46,906 bases of DNA from Clostridiales bacterium (lineage in GTDB: Bacteria > Bacillota > Clostridia > Oscillospirales > Acutalibacteraceae), in the NCBI GenBank assembly GCA_019419895.1, contig JAHZIE010000014.1:1-46906 (forward strand), in the 5' to 3' direction. A program made the position numbers and the translations under genes. This document shows positions 17,465 through 24,946 of the stretch, piece after piece. Position 1 is the first letter of the stretch, and every line of letters starts with the position of its first letter. The notes under the pieces are model-generated. The model had not been told where the DNA came from and did not search any database. It saw only the letters and a list, made by a program, of their open reading frames with translations.

Positions 17465-18237
17465 TGGTTGCCATTGTGACAGACAGCACGGCCTATTTAA
17501 GCAAACGCGAAGCCCAGGAATTGAGCATCCGTGTTGTCCCTATGAGCTATACGGTAGACGGCCAGGTTTTTCATGAGACCTATGCGGATTGCAATGGAAA
17601 TTTTGAATGTATTATCAATGAAAGCAAATATAGTCTTTCCACTTCACAGGCGCCGGTTTCGGCCTTTCTGAGCACTTTTCAGGAATTGCTCCGGCAGGGT
17701 TTTGAAGTCCTGTGCCTTACGGTTTCCTCACGCCTGAGCGGAACCTATACCAGCGCGGCCCTTGCGGCAAAGGCGCTGGGAAATGAACATATTGTGATTG
17801 TGGATTCCCTCTCAGCGGCGGGCGGAATGTATTTTCTCATCCGGGAGGCCAAAGCCATGGCTGTGGCGGGAATGGATTTGGATCAGATTGCCAGCCAGCT
17901 CCTGAGCCTCCGGGAAAAAATTTCAATTGCGTTTTCTGTCGATGATATCGATCTGGTACGCAAGGGAAGAAGGTTTGGACGGGTAAGGCAGTCCATGAGC
18001 ACGATGCTTAACCGCAGGCCTCTTTTCATATTGCAGGATGGTGCTATTGTCTCCGATATGATGGTGAGAGGAAAAGGGGAAATGATCCGTCTTCTTGCGG
18101 GAAAGGTTCCCAGCGGCGTCCATGAAGCTGTCATCCATCATATTGACCGCAGGGAGATTGCTCTGGGTATAGCTCGGAGCTTAAGCGGATCCGTCCGGAT
18201 ATTCGTATCGAAACGCGTACCATCGGGCCGACATTGA
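17464..18237 (+). CDS. DegV/FakB-like fatty-acid-binding protein, probably frameshifted near its 3' end
   Basis: DegV-fold proteins bind a fatty acid and, as FakB, present it to the FakA kinase. Being the last gene of a fatty-acid operon, with its ATG overlapping the accA stop, fits such a role. Fold motifs are present: VTDSTAYLSKRE (6-17), STSQAPVSAF, SSRLSGTYTSA, VDSLSAAGG and the RKGRRFGR loop. The frame stops at 257 residues, and its last 20 or so residues do not look like DegV. The -1 frame from about 18166 to a TAA at 18285-18287 encodes ELKRIRPDI and IGPTLSIHLGIGAVGIVW, the expected family C-terminus. One missing base, for example in GGG 18165-18167, would explain this. Repaired length would be about 274 residues. 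Confidence 0.85.
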   Translation: MVAIVTDSTAYLSKREAQELSIRVVPMSYTVDGQVFHETYADCNGNFECIINESKYSLSTSQAPVSAFLSTFQELLRQGFEVLCLTVSSRLSGTYTSAALAAKALGNEHIVIVDSLSAAGGMYFLIREAKAMAVAGMDLDQIASQLLSLREKISIAFSVDDIDLVRKGRRFGRVRQSMSTMLNRRPLFILQDGAIVSDMMVRGKGEMIRLLAGKVPSGVHEAVIHHIDRREIALGIARSLSGSVRIFVSKRVPSGRH

Positions 18238-18344
18238 GCATTCATCTGGGAATTGGCGCTGTCGGCATTGTTTGGATGAATAACTAACCAGATGGACGGA
18301 AAGCTTTTGACCGCCGGAATATAAAAAGCAAACAAAGATACAGG

Positions 18345-18384
18345 CGCCCGTTGAAAGGATTATTTCCTTTCAGCGGGCGTTTTG
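18345..18384 (+). terminator. Terminator of the fatty-acid operon
   Basis: A 14-bp stem (18345-18358 with 18366-18379, one G-T pair) with a seven-base loop, followed by a short T-run. It lies after the DegV gene and is the first strong hairpin after the operon. Confidence 0.8.
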
Positions 18385-18581
18385 CCGCCTAAGGAAATCC
18401 CCTTATTCTGAAATATAATAACAAATAGGGTTGCGCAAAGTGTATTCAATTCCTTAAAAATCTGTTTCTCGGTAGAGAATGGTTGTAAAGTAAAATTTAT
18501 AATTGCGGATGTTTAATTTCAACAAAGAAAAATACGAAAAAACAAATCGGCAAAAGCTTCTCAAAGGAGAAAAAATAGAGC

Positions 18582-18610
18582 TAGGCAAGAGGGAAAACTT
18601 GCGCTATAAT
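18582..18610 (+). promoter_or_regulatory. Possible promoter of the CPBP gene
   Basis: A perfect TATAAT (18605-18610) with TAGGCA (18582-18587) 17 bases upstream, a moderate -35 match. It lies about 40 bases before the ATG. The rest of the gap 18385-18581 is AT-rich with nothing recognisable. Confidence 0.45.
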
Positions 18611-18648
18611 AAACCGTAAGGAAATCGTAGATAAAAGGGGAGAGCGAA

Positions 18649-19689
18649 ATGTATCAGTCGCCCATGGGCCGGCCGTCTCAGAATGCCCAGGATTATTACC
18701 ATCAGCAGATGATGATGGCGGAGAGAAACAGGGAAAGGCGCGGCCTTGCCCGAAGGGGGATGGGGATCGGCCTGGCAATTCTGGGTTCCACGGTTGTAGC
18801 CTATATTTCTGCGGATTTGGTTTCTTTCCTTTTAAGCGCTCTGGGATATTTTGACCGCGGCCAGGCGGCGGAATTCAGCTATTTATCTCCCGACATATAT
18901 TTTATTCAATACGCTGTGCGTTATCTGCTGATGATGGTACTGCCATTTGTCGTGCTGGCTTTGTGCTTCCGCCTTCATCTAAGGGATATTTTCTATTTTG
19001 AAGCGGTCTCCAAACAGAAACTGGGATTGTGCGTACTGATAGGCGTCGGCGCGTCTATGATGGTGAATATGCTGGTTTCTTCCTTTCAGCGGGCGCTCTC
19101 TATTTTTCATATAGAACCGGATTTGTCCCAGCTGCCTTTTTCTGCGGAACCTATGTCTATGTTCCTGTACGCCGTTGTAATTGCGGTGCTGCCTGCTCTT
19201 GCGGAAGAATTTGCCTACCGGGGAGTGGTGATGGCCCTGCTGCGTCCTTTTGGAAATGGGATTGCTGTGGTTGGATCGGCGTTTGCCTTTGGAATGATGC
19301 ATGGGAATATTGTCCAGATCCCCTTTGCTTTTGTATGCGGCCTGGTATTCGGATTTTTGGTGATCAAGACAAAGTCCATGTGGGTAGGCGTTGGGATCCA
19401 CTTTTTCAATAATTTGATTTCTGTTTTACAGCAAATTGTCCAAGAAACCGGAAGCGTTACGGCCTATACGATTTTTGTTTACGCATCCTTTCTTATCACC
19501 GCCGTGGGAGCAATCCTTGGCGTGATCTTCCTGCTGAAAAGGGACAGATATTTCTTTTCCTTGGAAAGAGGAGGTCAGGGAATTTTGTCTGTCAAACAGC
19601 AGTTTCAAAAGATAGTTGGCAACGTGGGGATGATTATCTGCCTATGCTATATTGGAATTGAGGTCCTTTTGCAGCTGCGTTTTGTCTAG
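18649..19689 (+). CDS. CPBP-family intramembrane glutamic endopeptidase
   Basis: A 346-residue multi-pass membrane protein of the CPBP (CAAX protease/bacteriocin-processing) family. A hydrophilic Gln/Met/Arg-rich N-terminus (1-35) is followed by about eight hydrophobic helices. The abortive-infection/CPBP signature is present: LPALAEEFAYRGVVMALLRPFG (about 184-205) with the Glu-Glu and Arg, FAFGMMHGN (about 213-221) with the conserved His, and FFNN (about 252). Members cleave prenylated or other membrane proteins or handle peptides such as bacteriocins. The substrate is unknown here and no bacteriocin gene is adjacent. The ATG follows GGGGAGAG. Confidence 0.88.
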   Translation: MYQSPMGRPSQNAQDYYHQQMMMAERNRERRGLARRGMGIGLAILGSTVVAYISADLVSFLLSALGYFDRGQAAEFSYLSPDIYFIQYAVRYLLMMVLPFVVLALCFRLHLRDIFYFEAVSKQKLGLCVLIGVGASMMVNMLVSSFQRALSIFHIEPDLSQLPFSAEPMSMFLYAVVIAVLPALAEEFAYRGVVMALLRPFGNGIAVVGSAFAFGMMHGNIVQIPFAFVCGLVFGFLVIKTKSMWVGVGIHFFNNLISVLQQIVQETGSVTAYTIFVYASFLITAVGAILGVIFLLKRDRYFFSLERGGQGILSVKQQFQKIVGNVGMIICLCYIGIEVLLQLRFV

Positions 19690-19745
19690 CTTTTTGAAAA
19701 ACTTCCCTCTGGAAGAGAGGAATGCGTTGGAAATGGGGGATTTTT

Positions 19746-20318
19746 TTGTGCCGGGAGGAAAAATTTATGCGTCTTGCCCTTGAACTGGCGGAGGAAGCGG
19801 CACGGGATGGTGAAGTGCCGGTGGGCGCCGTCATTGTTAAGGGGGATGAGGTAATCTCAATGGGCAGGAACCGGCGGGAAAAGGAAAAAAATGCCCTTTG
19901 CCACGCTGAACTGGAAGCGATAAACTTGGCCTGCCGGAAGCTGGGCGGCTGGCGGCTGTGGGAATGTGAATTATATGTTACCTTGGAACCATGCCCTATG
20001 TGTACAGGGGCAATTATCAACGCCAGAATCCCAAAGGTATATTTTGGCGCGTCCGACGCGAAGGCCGGATCCTGCGGTTCGGTGGCGGATTTGTTATCTC
20101 TGCCCTACAACCATAAGGCCGAGGTGGTTCCAGGGCTTATGGAAAAGGAATGCGCGGAAATTCTGCGACGTTTTTTTTCTAATCTGAGAGAGCGGCAGAA
20201 AGCCCGCGGAAGGGTGAGAAACTGGAAAGGAAAGCATGGGAGCGCCCTTACAGCCAAATCTGAGGAGGCTTCTCTTGAGAAGCCGTTGAATTATACGAAA
20301 ATTGGAGGAAAGCAATGA
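19746..20318 (+). CDS. tadA: tRNA-specific adenosine deaminase
   Basis: Converts adenosine to inosine at the wobble position of tRNA-Arg(ACG). The zinc and catalytic residues are in CHAELEAI (His and catalytic Glu) and LEPCPMCTGAI (two Cys). EVPVGAVIV and VYFGASDAKAG are family hallmarks. The 3' end carries about 35 extra basic residues beyond the Bacillus-type end. Three starts compete: ATG 19722 (SD only one base away), TTG 19746 (GGGGA five bases upstream, N-terminus of the same length as Bacillus TadA), and ATG 19767 (good GGAGG but a shorter N-terminus). I use 19746 with moderate confidence. It overlaps the next gene by four bases. Confidence 0.92.
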   Translation: MCREEKFMRLALELAEEAARDGEVPVGAVIVKGDEVISMGRNRREKEKNALCHAELEAINLACRKLGGWRLWECELYVTLEPCPMCTGAIINARIPKVYFGASDAKAGSCGSVADLLSLPYNHKAEVVPGLMEKECAEILRRFFSNLRERQKARGRVRNWKGKHGSALTAKSEEASLEKPLNYTKIGGKQ

Positions 20319-21499
20319 TGGGGGAATTGTCAATCATCCTGGGAGGCGACGTTTCCACAAGCTATGTCGCGGAACGGGTGGATAAAGCATATGCGGAAAA
20401 AGCGCTGCGGCAGATGCTGCCGCTTTTGGAAAAGGCCGATTTCCGCCTGATCAATTTGGAAAATCCGCTCCTGGAGGGTGGAACACCCATTCCAAAGAGC
20501 GGGCCTCCCCTGAAGGGGCTTCCGAAAAATATTGAATTTTTAAAGGCTGGAGGATTTGACTGCGCAATCTTAGCAAACAATCACTTTGGCGACTATGGGA
20601 AAGAAGGGATCGAAAGTACCCTCCGCCTTCTTCAGGAACACCAGATTGCCCATGTAGGGGGCGGACTCTCGTTGGAGGAAAGCTGGCGGCCGTGGATTGC
20701 GGAAAAGAATAGTGTCAGGGTAGCGGTGCTGGCGGTTGGGGAAAATGAATTTGGAGCGGCGGGAAGTACCTGCGGCGGCATGGCGGGCCTGCATATGCGT
20801 CGTCTATTCCGGGCAATCCGGGAGGCCAAGGAAAAACAAAAGGCCCGGTTTGTTCTGGTGGTGGTTCATGGCGGCAATGAGGGAAATCCTCTGCCCAGCC
20901 CCAGAGTGGTGGAGAGATACCGCATGATGGTGGAGTTCGGTGCGGACGCGGTGGTGGGAATGCACCCACACTGTCCCCAGGGAATGGAAAATTATCACGG
21001 CGCCCCAATCGTATACAGTACAGGCAATTTTTATTTTCCTGGGGATAAGGGGCCGCAAAACAGCCAATGGTATTATGGATATATGCCAAAACTGACTTTT
21101 TCCACGGATGGGGTTTCCCTGGAGATTTTTCCCTATACATTTGAAAAATGGGGAACAGAGATTACCCCTCTGATAGGAGAACAAAAGGAAAAAATGATGG
21201 AGTATCTCCAAAAGCTGTCCCGCCTGTTTCAGGATCCGGCGGAGCACGAGGCGTATTTTAAAGGATGGTGTATGATTGCGGGGCCTGTTTATGCGGAGAT
21301 GATGGTGTTCCGGCAAAAATATCTGGAAGAGGAAAAATGGTCGGAGGACAGGGATTTTCTCAATTTAAGGAACCTGTATACCTGTGAGGCGCATAATGAG
21401 CTGATGACAAGCCTGTTGATGATGATAGAAAACAAAGAGCTTGCCTTTGGAAAAGAAATGGCGGAGAAGGTAAAGGAATTACAGAAAATGCCCTTTTAA
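20315..21499 (+). CDS. CapA-family protein (poly-gamma-glutamate synthesis type metallophosphatase fold)
   Basis: A 394-residue CapA-like protein. N-terminal GGDVSTSYV is the expected first metal motif, INLENPL the second, ILANNHFGDYGKEGI the third and VVVHGGNEG with GMHPHCPQGMENYHGAPIVYSTGNF the fourth; together they form the calcineurin-like fold of the family. CapA proteins are needed for poly-gamma-glutamate capsules or act as cell-surface polymer phosphatases. No capBC partners are nearby, and no signal peptide or membrane anchor is visible, unlike classical CapA, so a cytosolic role is possible. It overlaps tadA by ATGA and is followed closely by an esterase-like gene. Confidence 0.85.
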   Translation: MMGELSIILGGDVSTSYVAERVDKAYAEKALRQMLPLLEKADFRLINLENPLLEGGTPIPKSGPPLKGLPKNIEFLKAGGFDCAILANNHFGDYGKEGIESTLRLLQEHQIAHVGGGLSLEESWRPWIAEKNSVRVAVLAVGENEFGAAGSTCGGMAGLHMRRLFRAIREAKEKQKARFVLVVVHGGNEGNPLPSPRVVERYRMMVEFGADAVVGMHPHCPQGMENYHGAPIVYSTGNFYFPGDKGPQNSQWYYGYMPKLTFSTDGVSLEIFPYTFEKWGTEITPLIGEQKEKMMEYLQKLSRLFQDPAEHEAYFKGWCMIAGPVYAEMMVFRQKYLEEEKWSEDRDFLNLRNLYTCEAHNELMTSLLMMIENKELAFGKEMAEKVKELQKMPF

Positions 21500-21569
21500 G
21501 GGCTTTTCTGAATGATGGATAAAAAATTTTGGCTTTTCATTTGGTGTTCAAGAAAAAGGGGTGGAATTT

Positions 21570-22655
21570 ATGTTGGAGCATGTATGGAAGCAGCGGGCCA
21601 TACCGGACGTGATGCGTCTGAGAAATGGCGGAAGAGTTCAAAACCAGTCTCAGTGGAGAGAGCGCAGGGAAGAGATTTTGGATCTGCTGCGCAGGGAAAT
21701 TTATGGATATTCTCCCAAAGCACCGGAAAACGTGAGGGGGATCCTGATGGAATCGGAGGAGAGTGCTTTTGCCGGCAAGGCGAGGCACGACACCGTTTCC
21801 CTGGAATTTGAAACGCCAGAAGGGAGTTTTTGTTTCCCCGTCCATATGCTTGTTCCCAAGAAGGTGAAGAGGCCGGCGGTATTTTTGCATATTGCTTTCC
21901 GGCCGGATATTCCCGATCGTTATCTTCCAGTCGAGGAGATTCTGGACGAGGGGTATGCTATTGCGAATTTTTGCTATGAGGATGTTTCTCCGGATAAGGA
22001 GGACGGCTTTGCCACAGGGCTTCCCGCCGCTTATCCCAGGGATCCCCAAACAGGTTGGGGAAAAATCTCCATTTGGGCCTGGGCGGCCAGCCGGGTTATG
22101 GACTATTTGTGTACAAGGGAGGACGTGGACAGCCGCCGGGTGGCGGTGATTGGTCATTCCAGGCTGGGAAAAACCGCTCTCTGGTGCGGCGCTCAGGATG
22201 AGAGGATTTCCATGGTGGTTTCCAATGATTCAGGCTGCGCCGGAGCCGCCCTCTTCCGTCAGAAAACAGGGGAGCATATTGAATTTATGTCCAAGGTGAT
22301 CCCTTACTGGTTCTGCGGGAATTACTGCAAGTATGCGGGAAAGGAAAATTCCCTTCCTTTCGACCAGCATTTTCTCCTCGCCTTGGCCGCGCCGAGGGCC
22401 CTTTGCGTTGGAAGCGCCGCGGAAGACGCTTGGGCGGATCCCTGGTCGGAATTTTTATCCTGCGCGGCCGCTTCTGAGGTTTTTGAACTGCTGGGACAGA
22501 GAGGGCTTCAGGCGCCTGAGGAACGCCCCAGAGCGGGTCAGGCTTTTTTGGATGGAAAGATTGCTTACCAAATCAGAGAAGGCAGCCACTTTTTCAGCCG
22601 CACCGACTGGTTGCGCTATATAGAATTCAGAAAACTGCATCATGACGTTTTTTAA
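21570..22655 (+). CDS. Glucuronoyl-esterase-like (CE15-type) alpha/beta hydrolase
   Basis: About 361 residues with alpha/beta-hydrolase layout. The nucleophile elbow is VIGHSRLGKTALWCGAQDER with the Ser in GHSRLGK, characteristic of the glucuronoyl-esterase/acetyl-xylan-esterase-like group. The probable catalytic His is in REGSHFFSRTDWLRY near the C-terminus, and the family block RVMDYLCTREDVDSRRVAV precedes the elbow. CE15 enzymes split ester links between glucuronic acid in xylan and lignin. No signal peptide is visible, so this copy would act inside the cell, perhaps on imported oligosaccharides. The ATG at 21570 is preceded by AAAGGGG; an in-frame GTG at 21561 is possible. The substrate is not proven. 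Confidence 0.82.
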   Translation: MLEHVWKQRAIPDVMRLRNGGRVQNQSQWRERREEILDLLRREIYGYSPKAPENVRGILMESEESAFAGKARHDTVSLEFETPEGSFCFPVHMLVPKKVKRPAVFLHIAFRPDIPDRYLPVEEILDEGYAIANFCYEDVSPDKEDGFATGLPAAYPRDPQTGWGKISIWAWAASRVMDYLCTREDVDSRRVAVIGHSRLGKTALWCGAQDERISMVVSNDSGCAGAALFRQKTGEHIEFMSKVIPYWFCGNYCKYAGKENSLPFDQHFLLALAAPRALCVGSAAEDAWADPWSEFLSCAAASEVFELLGQRGLQAPEERPRAGQAFLDGKIAYQIREGSHFFSRTDWLRYIEFRKLHHDVF

Positions 22656-22670
22656 TAAAAGCACATGATA

Positions 22671-22713
22671 AAAAGGAGGCGCTGGGATATTTTCCCAGCG
22701 CCTCCTTTTGCGA
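22671..22713. terminator. Bidirectional terminator after the esterase gene
   Basis: A perfect 17-bp stem (22671-22687 with 22693-22709, core AAGGAGGCGCTGGGA) and a five-base loop, with A-run and T-run on the two sides. It can end the plus-strand esterase transcript and the minus-strand glmU transcript. Confidence 0.85.
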
Positions 22714-23070
22714 TTTTTCTGTTATAAGACGAATGAAATTCTTTTCGGTTGAATCCTCAAGGACGGTGGAACATACTATTGCAGCCCGTATCCCCGCCGT
22801 CCGAAGAAAAAGAATGCCTTGTATCATGTCTTTCATTCAAATCTTCATAGGATCATGCGGAGCTTATTTATATATCAAGTCTACGCCTGTAGAACTGAGA
22901 AAAAACTGTGAGAATATTGCTATATTTTAATACTTGCTTTTCTAAAAGATTAATTTTTTGAATTGTATATGGTGATATAAAAATCATCTTTCTTTGGGGA
23001 CATTCCCTGATGGTCAAGTGGGGTTATCCCTTCCTGATTCCCATAAAGATGCTGAGAAAATTGAGAAAAT
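22714..23070. other. Gap between esterase and glmU 3' end
   Basis: About 360 bases, AT-rich towards glmU. Short open frames of 60-70 codons occur on both strands, but they have weak ribosome binding sites and no recognisable motifs. I see no gene or RNA. Confidence 0.5.
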
Positions 23071-23709
23071 TTATTTTTTTGTCTTTCTTTTCCCGTTTGC
23101 GGTCACCCAGCCCTCCTTATTGACCTGTCTGGCCCGGGCGATAGCGAGGGAATCAGGCGGTACATTTTCGGTGATGGTTGAACCGGCGGCGGTATAGGCG
23201 CCGTCTTCTAAGGTGACAGGGGCCACAAGATTGGTGTTGCAGCCGAGGAACACATCATTGCCGATGGTACAGCGGTGCTTATTGACGCCATCATAGTTGA
23301 CAGTGACGCAGCCGCATCCAAAGTTAACCCGTTCTCCCACATCGGAATCCCCTACATAAGTCAGATGGGCAATTTTGGTGTCCTTTCCAATAACGGCATT
23401 CTTGACTTCCACAAAATCCCCAATTTTGACTCCCTGAGAGATATGACTGTTAGGACGCAGATGCACAAAGGGTCCGATTGAAGCATGGCTTTCCACCACG
23501 CTTTGAAAACATTGGACAGAATTCAGGGTAGTCTCGTCCCCGATGATGCTGTCTTCGATCAGGGTGTTGGGGCCAATCACACATTCCTCTCCGATTTTGA
23601 CATCGCCCTTAAGAATTGTTCCGGGCAGGATTACGGTTCCGCGGCCGATTTGCACATTAGGTCCGATCATAATCCCGTCAGTGCAGGGAATCTCAACGCC
23701 GTCGAGCAT
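23071..23709 (-). CDS. glmU: GlmU acetyltransferase half (left-handed beta helix), downstream of an in-frame TAG
   Basis: Encodes the C-terminal part of GlmU, which acetylates glucosamine-1-phosphate with acetyl-CoA for peptidoglycan precursor synthesis. Hexapeptide repeats (IGPNVQIGRGTVILPGTILKG and onward) form the beta helix. Residues matching the known E. coli active site are present: HLRPNSH, FVEVKNAVIG, AHLTYVGDSDVG, NYDGVNKHR and the C-terminal SLAIARARQVNKEGW. The same frame runs upstream without break to the TAG at 23806-23808 that ends the N-terminal half, so this is one interrupted gene. The ATG at 23709 has AGAGGG about five bases before it, so the half could be translated alone (212 residues). 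Confidence 0.88.
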   Translation of the reverse strand: MLDGVEIPCTDGIMIGPNVQIGRGTVILPGTILKGDVKIGEECVIGPNTLIEDSIIGDETTLNSVQCFQSVVESHASIGPFVHLRPNSHISQGVKIGDFVEVKNAVIGKDTKIAHLTYVGDSDVGERVNFGCGCVTVNYDGVNKHRCTIGNDVFLGCNTNLVAPVTLEDGAYTAAGSTITENVPPDSLAIARARQVNKEGWVTANGKRKTKK

Positions 23710-23805
23710 CAGTCCCTCTAAAATGTAGCGGCGGGCAATCTGGTTCAGCTGGTTCAGCTGGAGGCAATTGCTGAAACCGCGGGCAAAGTCGGAGTTATCA
23801 CAGGG

Positions 23806-24459
23806 CTAGGCATTGACAAAATATTCTGGGATCATATCTTTGATGAGATCCCGCAGACGGTACTCTTGCTGTTCGTTACTTCCAACATTCTCTAACTGAG
23901 GCAACAGCTCATCACACTGGAACCAACAGGCTCCGGTATCAATTTCCTGAATTTCCTCTTCTGTTTCCTCTATAGCGTCTTCATCAAGAATATCCAAAAG
24001 ACGGCCATTGTCGCTTCTTAAAATTCGGTCGTATTCCTCAGGATCATCCAAATAAGAGGAAATTACCGTAACGGCGTTGTTTTCCTCAAGATGAGCTTCA
24101 TAAGCGTCGTGAATACTTTCGGCGTCAATGAGGGGGCAGTCGCCTCTCAGAATGAGAACATTTCCGCCGGCATGCTTTTCTATCATTTCCCAAGCCTGTT
24201 TTACCGCGTGGCTTGTTCCCAGGCGCTGCTCCTGGCGTACAATTTCCACTGAATCGTCATAACGCGCCAAAAATTCCTCCACAGCCTCATGTTTAGAACC
24301 GGCAACAACACAAATATCCTCGACCCCGGCCGCTTTGACAGCAGCTATGATCCATTGCAGGATAGGGGTAAACAGGATTTTTGACAGGGCTTTCGGCCGG
24401 CTGGATTTGGTGCGTTTCCCGTCTCCGGCGGCCATAATGATTGCACAGGTATTTTCCAT
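23806..24459 (-). CDS. glmU: GlmU uridylyltransferase half, ended by TAG at codon 218
   Basis: The N-terminal nucleotidyltransferase domain of GlmU, 217 residues, which would make UDP-GlcNAc from UTP and GlcNAc-1-phosphate. It shows MAAGDGKRTKSSRPKAL, RQEQRLGTSHAV, ILRGDCPLID and QEIDTGACWF. Several usually invariant positions differ: YGRI is YDRI, the Glu of VEQKDA is Asp, the Asn of INTG is Asp, and the Asn in GVNNR (beyond the stop) would be Ser. Activity is therefore doubtful. With the TAG ignored, the full gene 24459-23071 has 462 codons, the normal GlmU length, and aligns with E. coli GlmU across the stop without a gap. Start chosen at 24459 (AAAGGAGG upstream). Confidence 0.85.
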   Translation of the reverse strand: MENTCAIIMAAGDGKRTKSSRPKALSKILFTPILQWIIAAVKAAGVEDICVVAGSKHEAVEEFLARYDDSVEIVRQEQRLGTSHAVKQAWEMIEKHAGGNVLILRGDCPLIDAESIHDAYEAHLEENNAVTVISSYLDDPEEYDRILRSDNGRLLDILDEDAIEETEEEIQEIDTGACWFQCDELLPQLENVGSNEQQEYRLRDLIKDMIPEYFVNA

Positions 24460-24835
24460 TGAAGTACCTCCTTTGTATTGGAAAGGGCGGGGAAGGCGTA
24501 TAACCGCCACCGGCCCGATTAATTATAGTAAAGAAGGGCTTTCCCTAATACCGACAGAAGCTGGAGAATAATTTGAAAGCCCCAAAAATCTCAGTATCCT
24601 ATTTTCGGAGAAAACAGAAAAAGGGGAACCCCCCAGACTGAAAGAAGAGTTTTGTTATATTATATACAACAATTCTGTAAAAATCAAACCTTATCCTTTT
24701 GATTTTCAGGTTACGAAAAACAATATTTTCTTATTGGAATTGCTCATCTGTCGTCAAAAAGAAGGGACAAAGGGACAAAAACTGGAAAAATTAGAAGGAA
24801 TCCCATTTTTTAGGTGAATTCTTTTGAAAAAACTA
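24460..24835. other. Divergent control region between glmU and ppdK
   Basis: Nearly 380 bases of AT-rich DNA without a gene. A TATAAT on the minus strand (complement of 24522-24527) could be the glmU -10 box, but I find no good -35. A palindrome at 24652-24672 and the direct repeat AGGGACAA AGGGACAA near 24767-24778 are the only other structures seen. Confidence 0.45.
24652..24672 (+). promoter_or_regulatory. Candidate operator upstream of ppdK
   Basis: TTGTT and AACAA arms around 11 AT-rich bases; 16 of 21 positions match the reverse complement. The spacing is longer than the 18-base Rex box that it otherwise recalls. It lies about 165 bases upstream of the ppdK -35 box, so it might equally serve glmU. 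Confidence 0.3.
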
Positions 24836-24865
24836 TTGGCAAAGGGCGCTTGGATTTGTTATAAT
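24836..24865 (+). promoter_or_regulatory. Promoter of ppdK
   Basis: TTGGCA (24836-24841), an 18-base spacer and a perfect TATAAT (24860-24865). The predicted start is near 24872, giving a leader of about 75 bases. Confidence 0.65.
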
Positions 24866-24946
24866 ATCAGTTGGACAATCTGTGTGTGTGATTGGAATGT
24901 CCTCCCCTGCGCGGGATGAAGACAGAAAGAAAAAACAGGAGGTAAT

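Noticed and set aside
22627..22836. 69-codon minus-strand frame between esterase and glmU
   Set aside because: It overlaps the bidirectional terminator and has no good ribosome binding site.
23806..23808. Global recoding of TAG, or a pyrrolysine codon, in this organism
   Set aside because: fabZ, accB, leuC, the CPBP gene and the DUF308 gene end in TAG at sensible positions. The site lies in a linker and not at a catalytic position, as would be expected for pyrrolysine.
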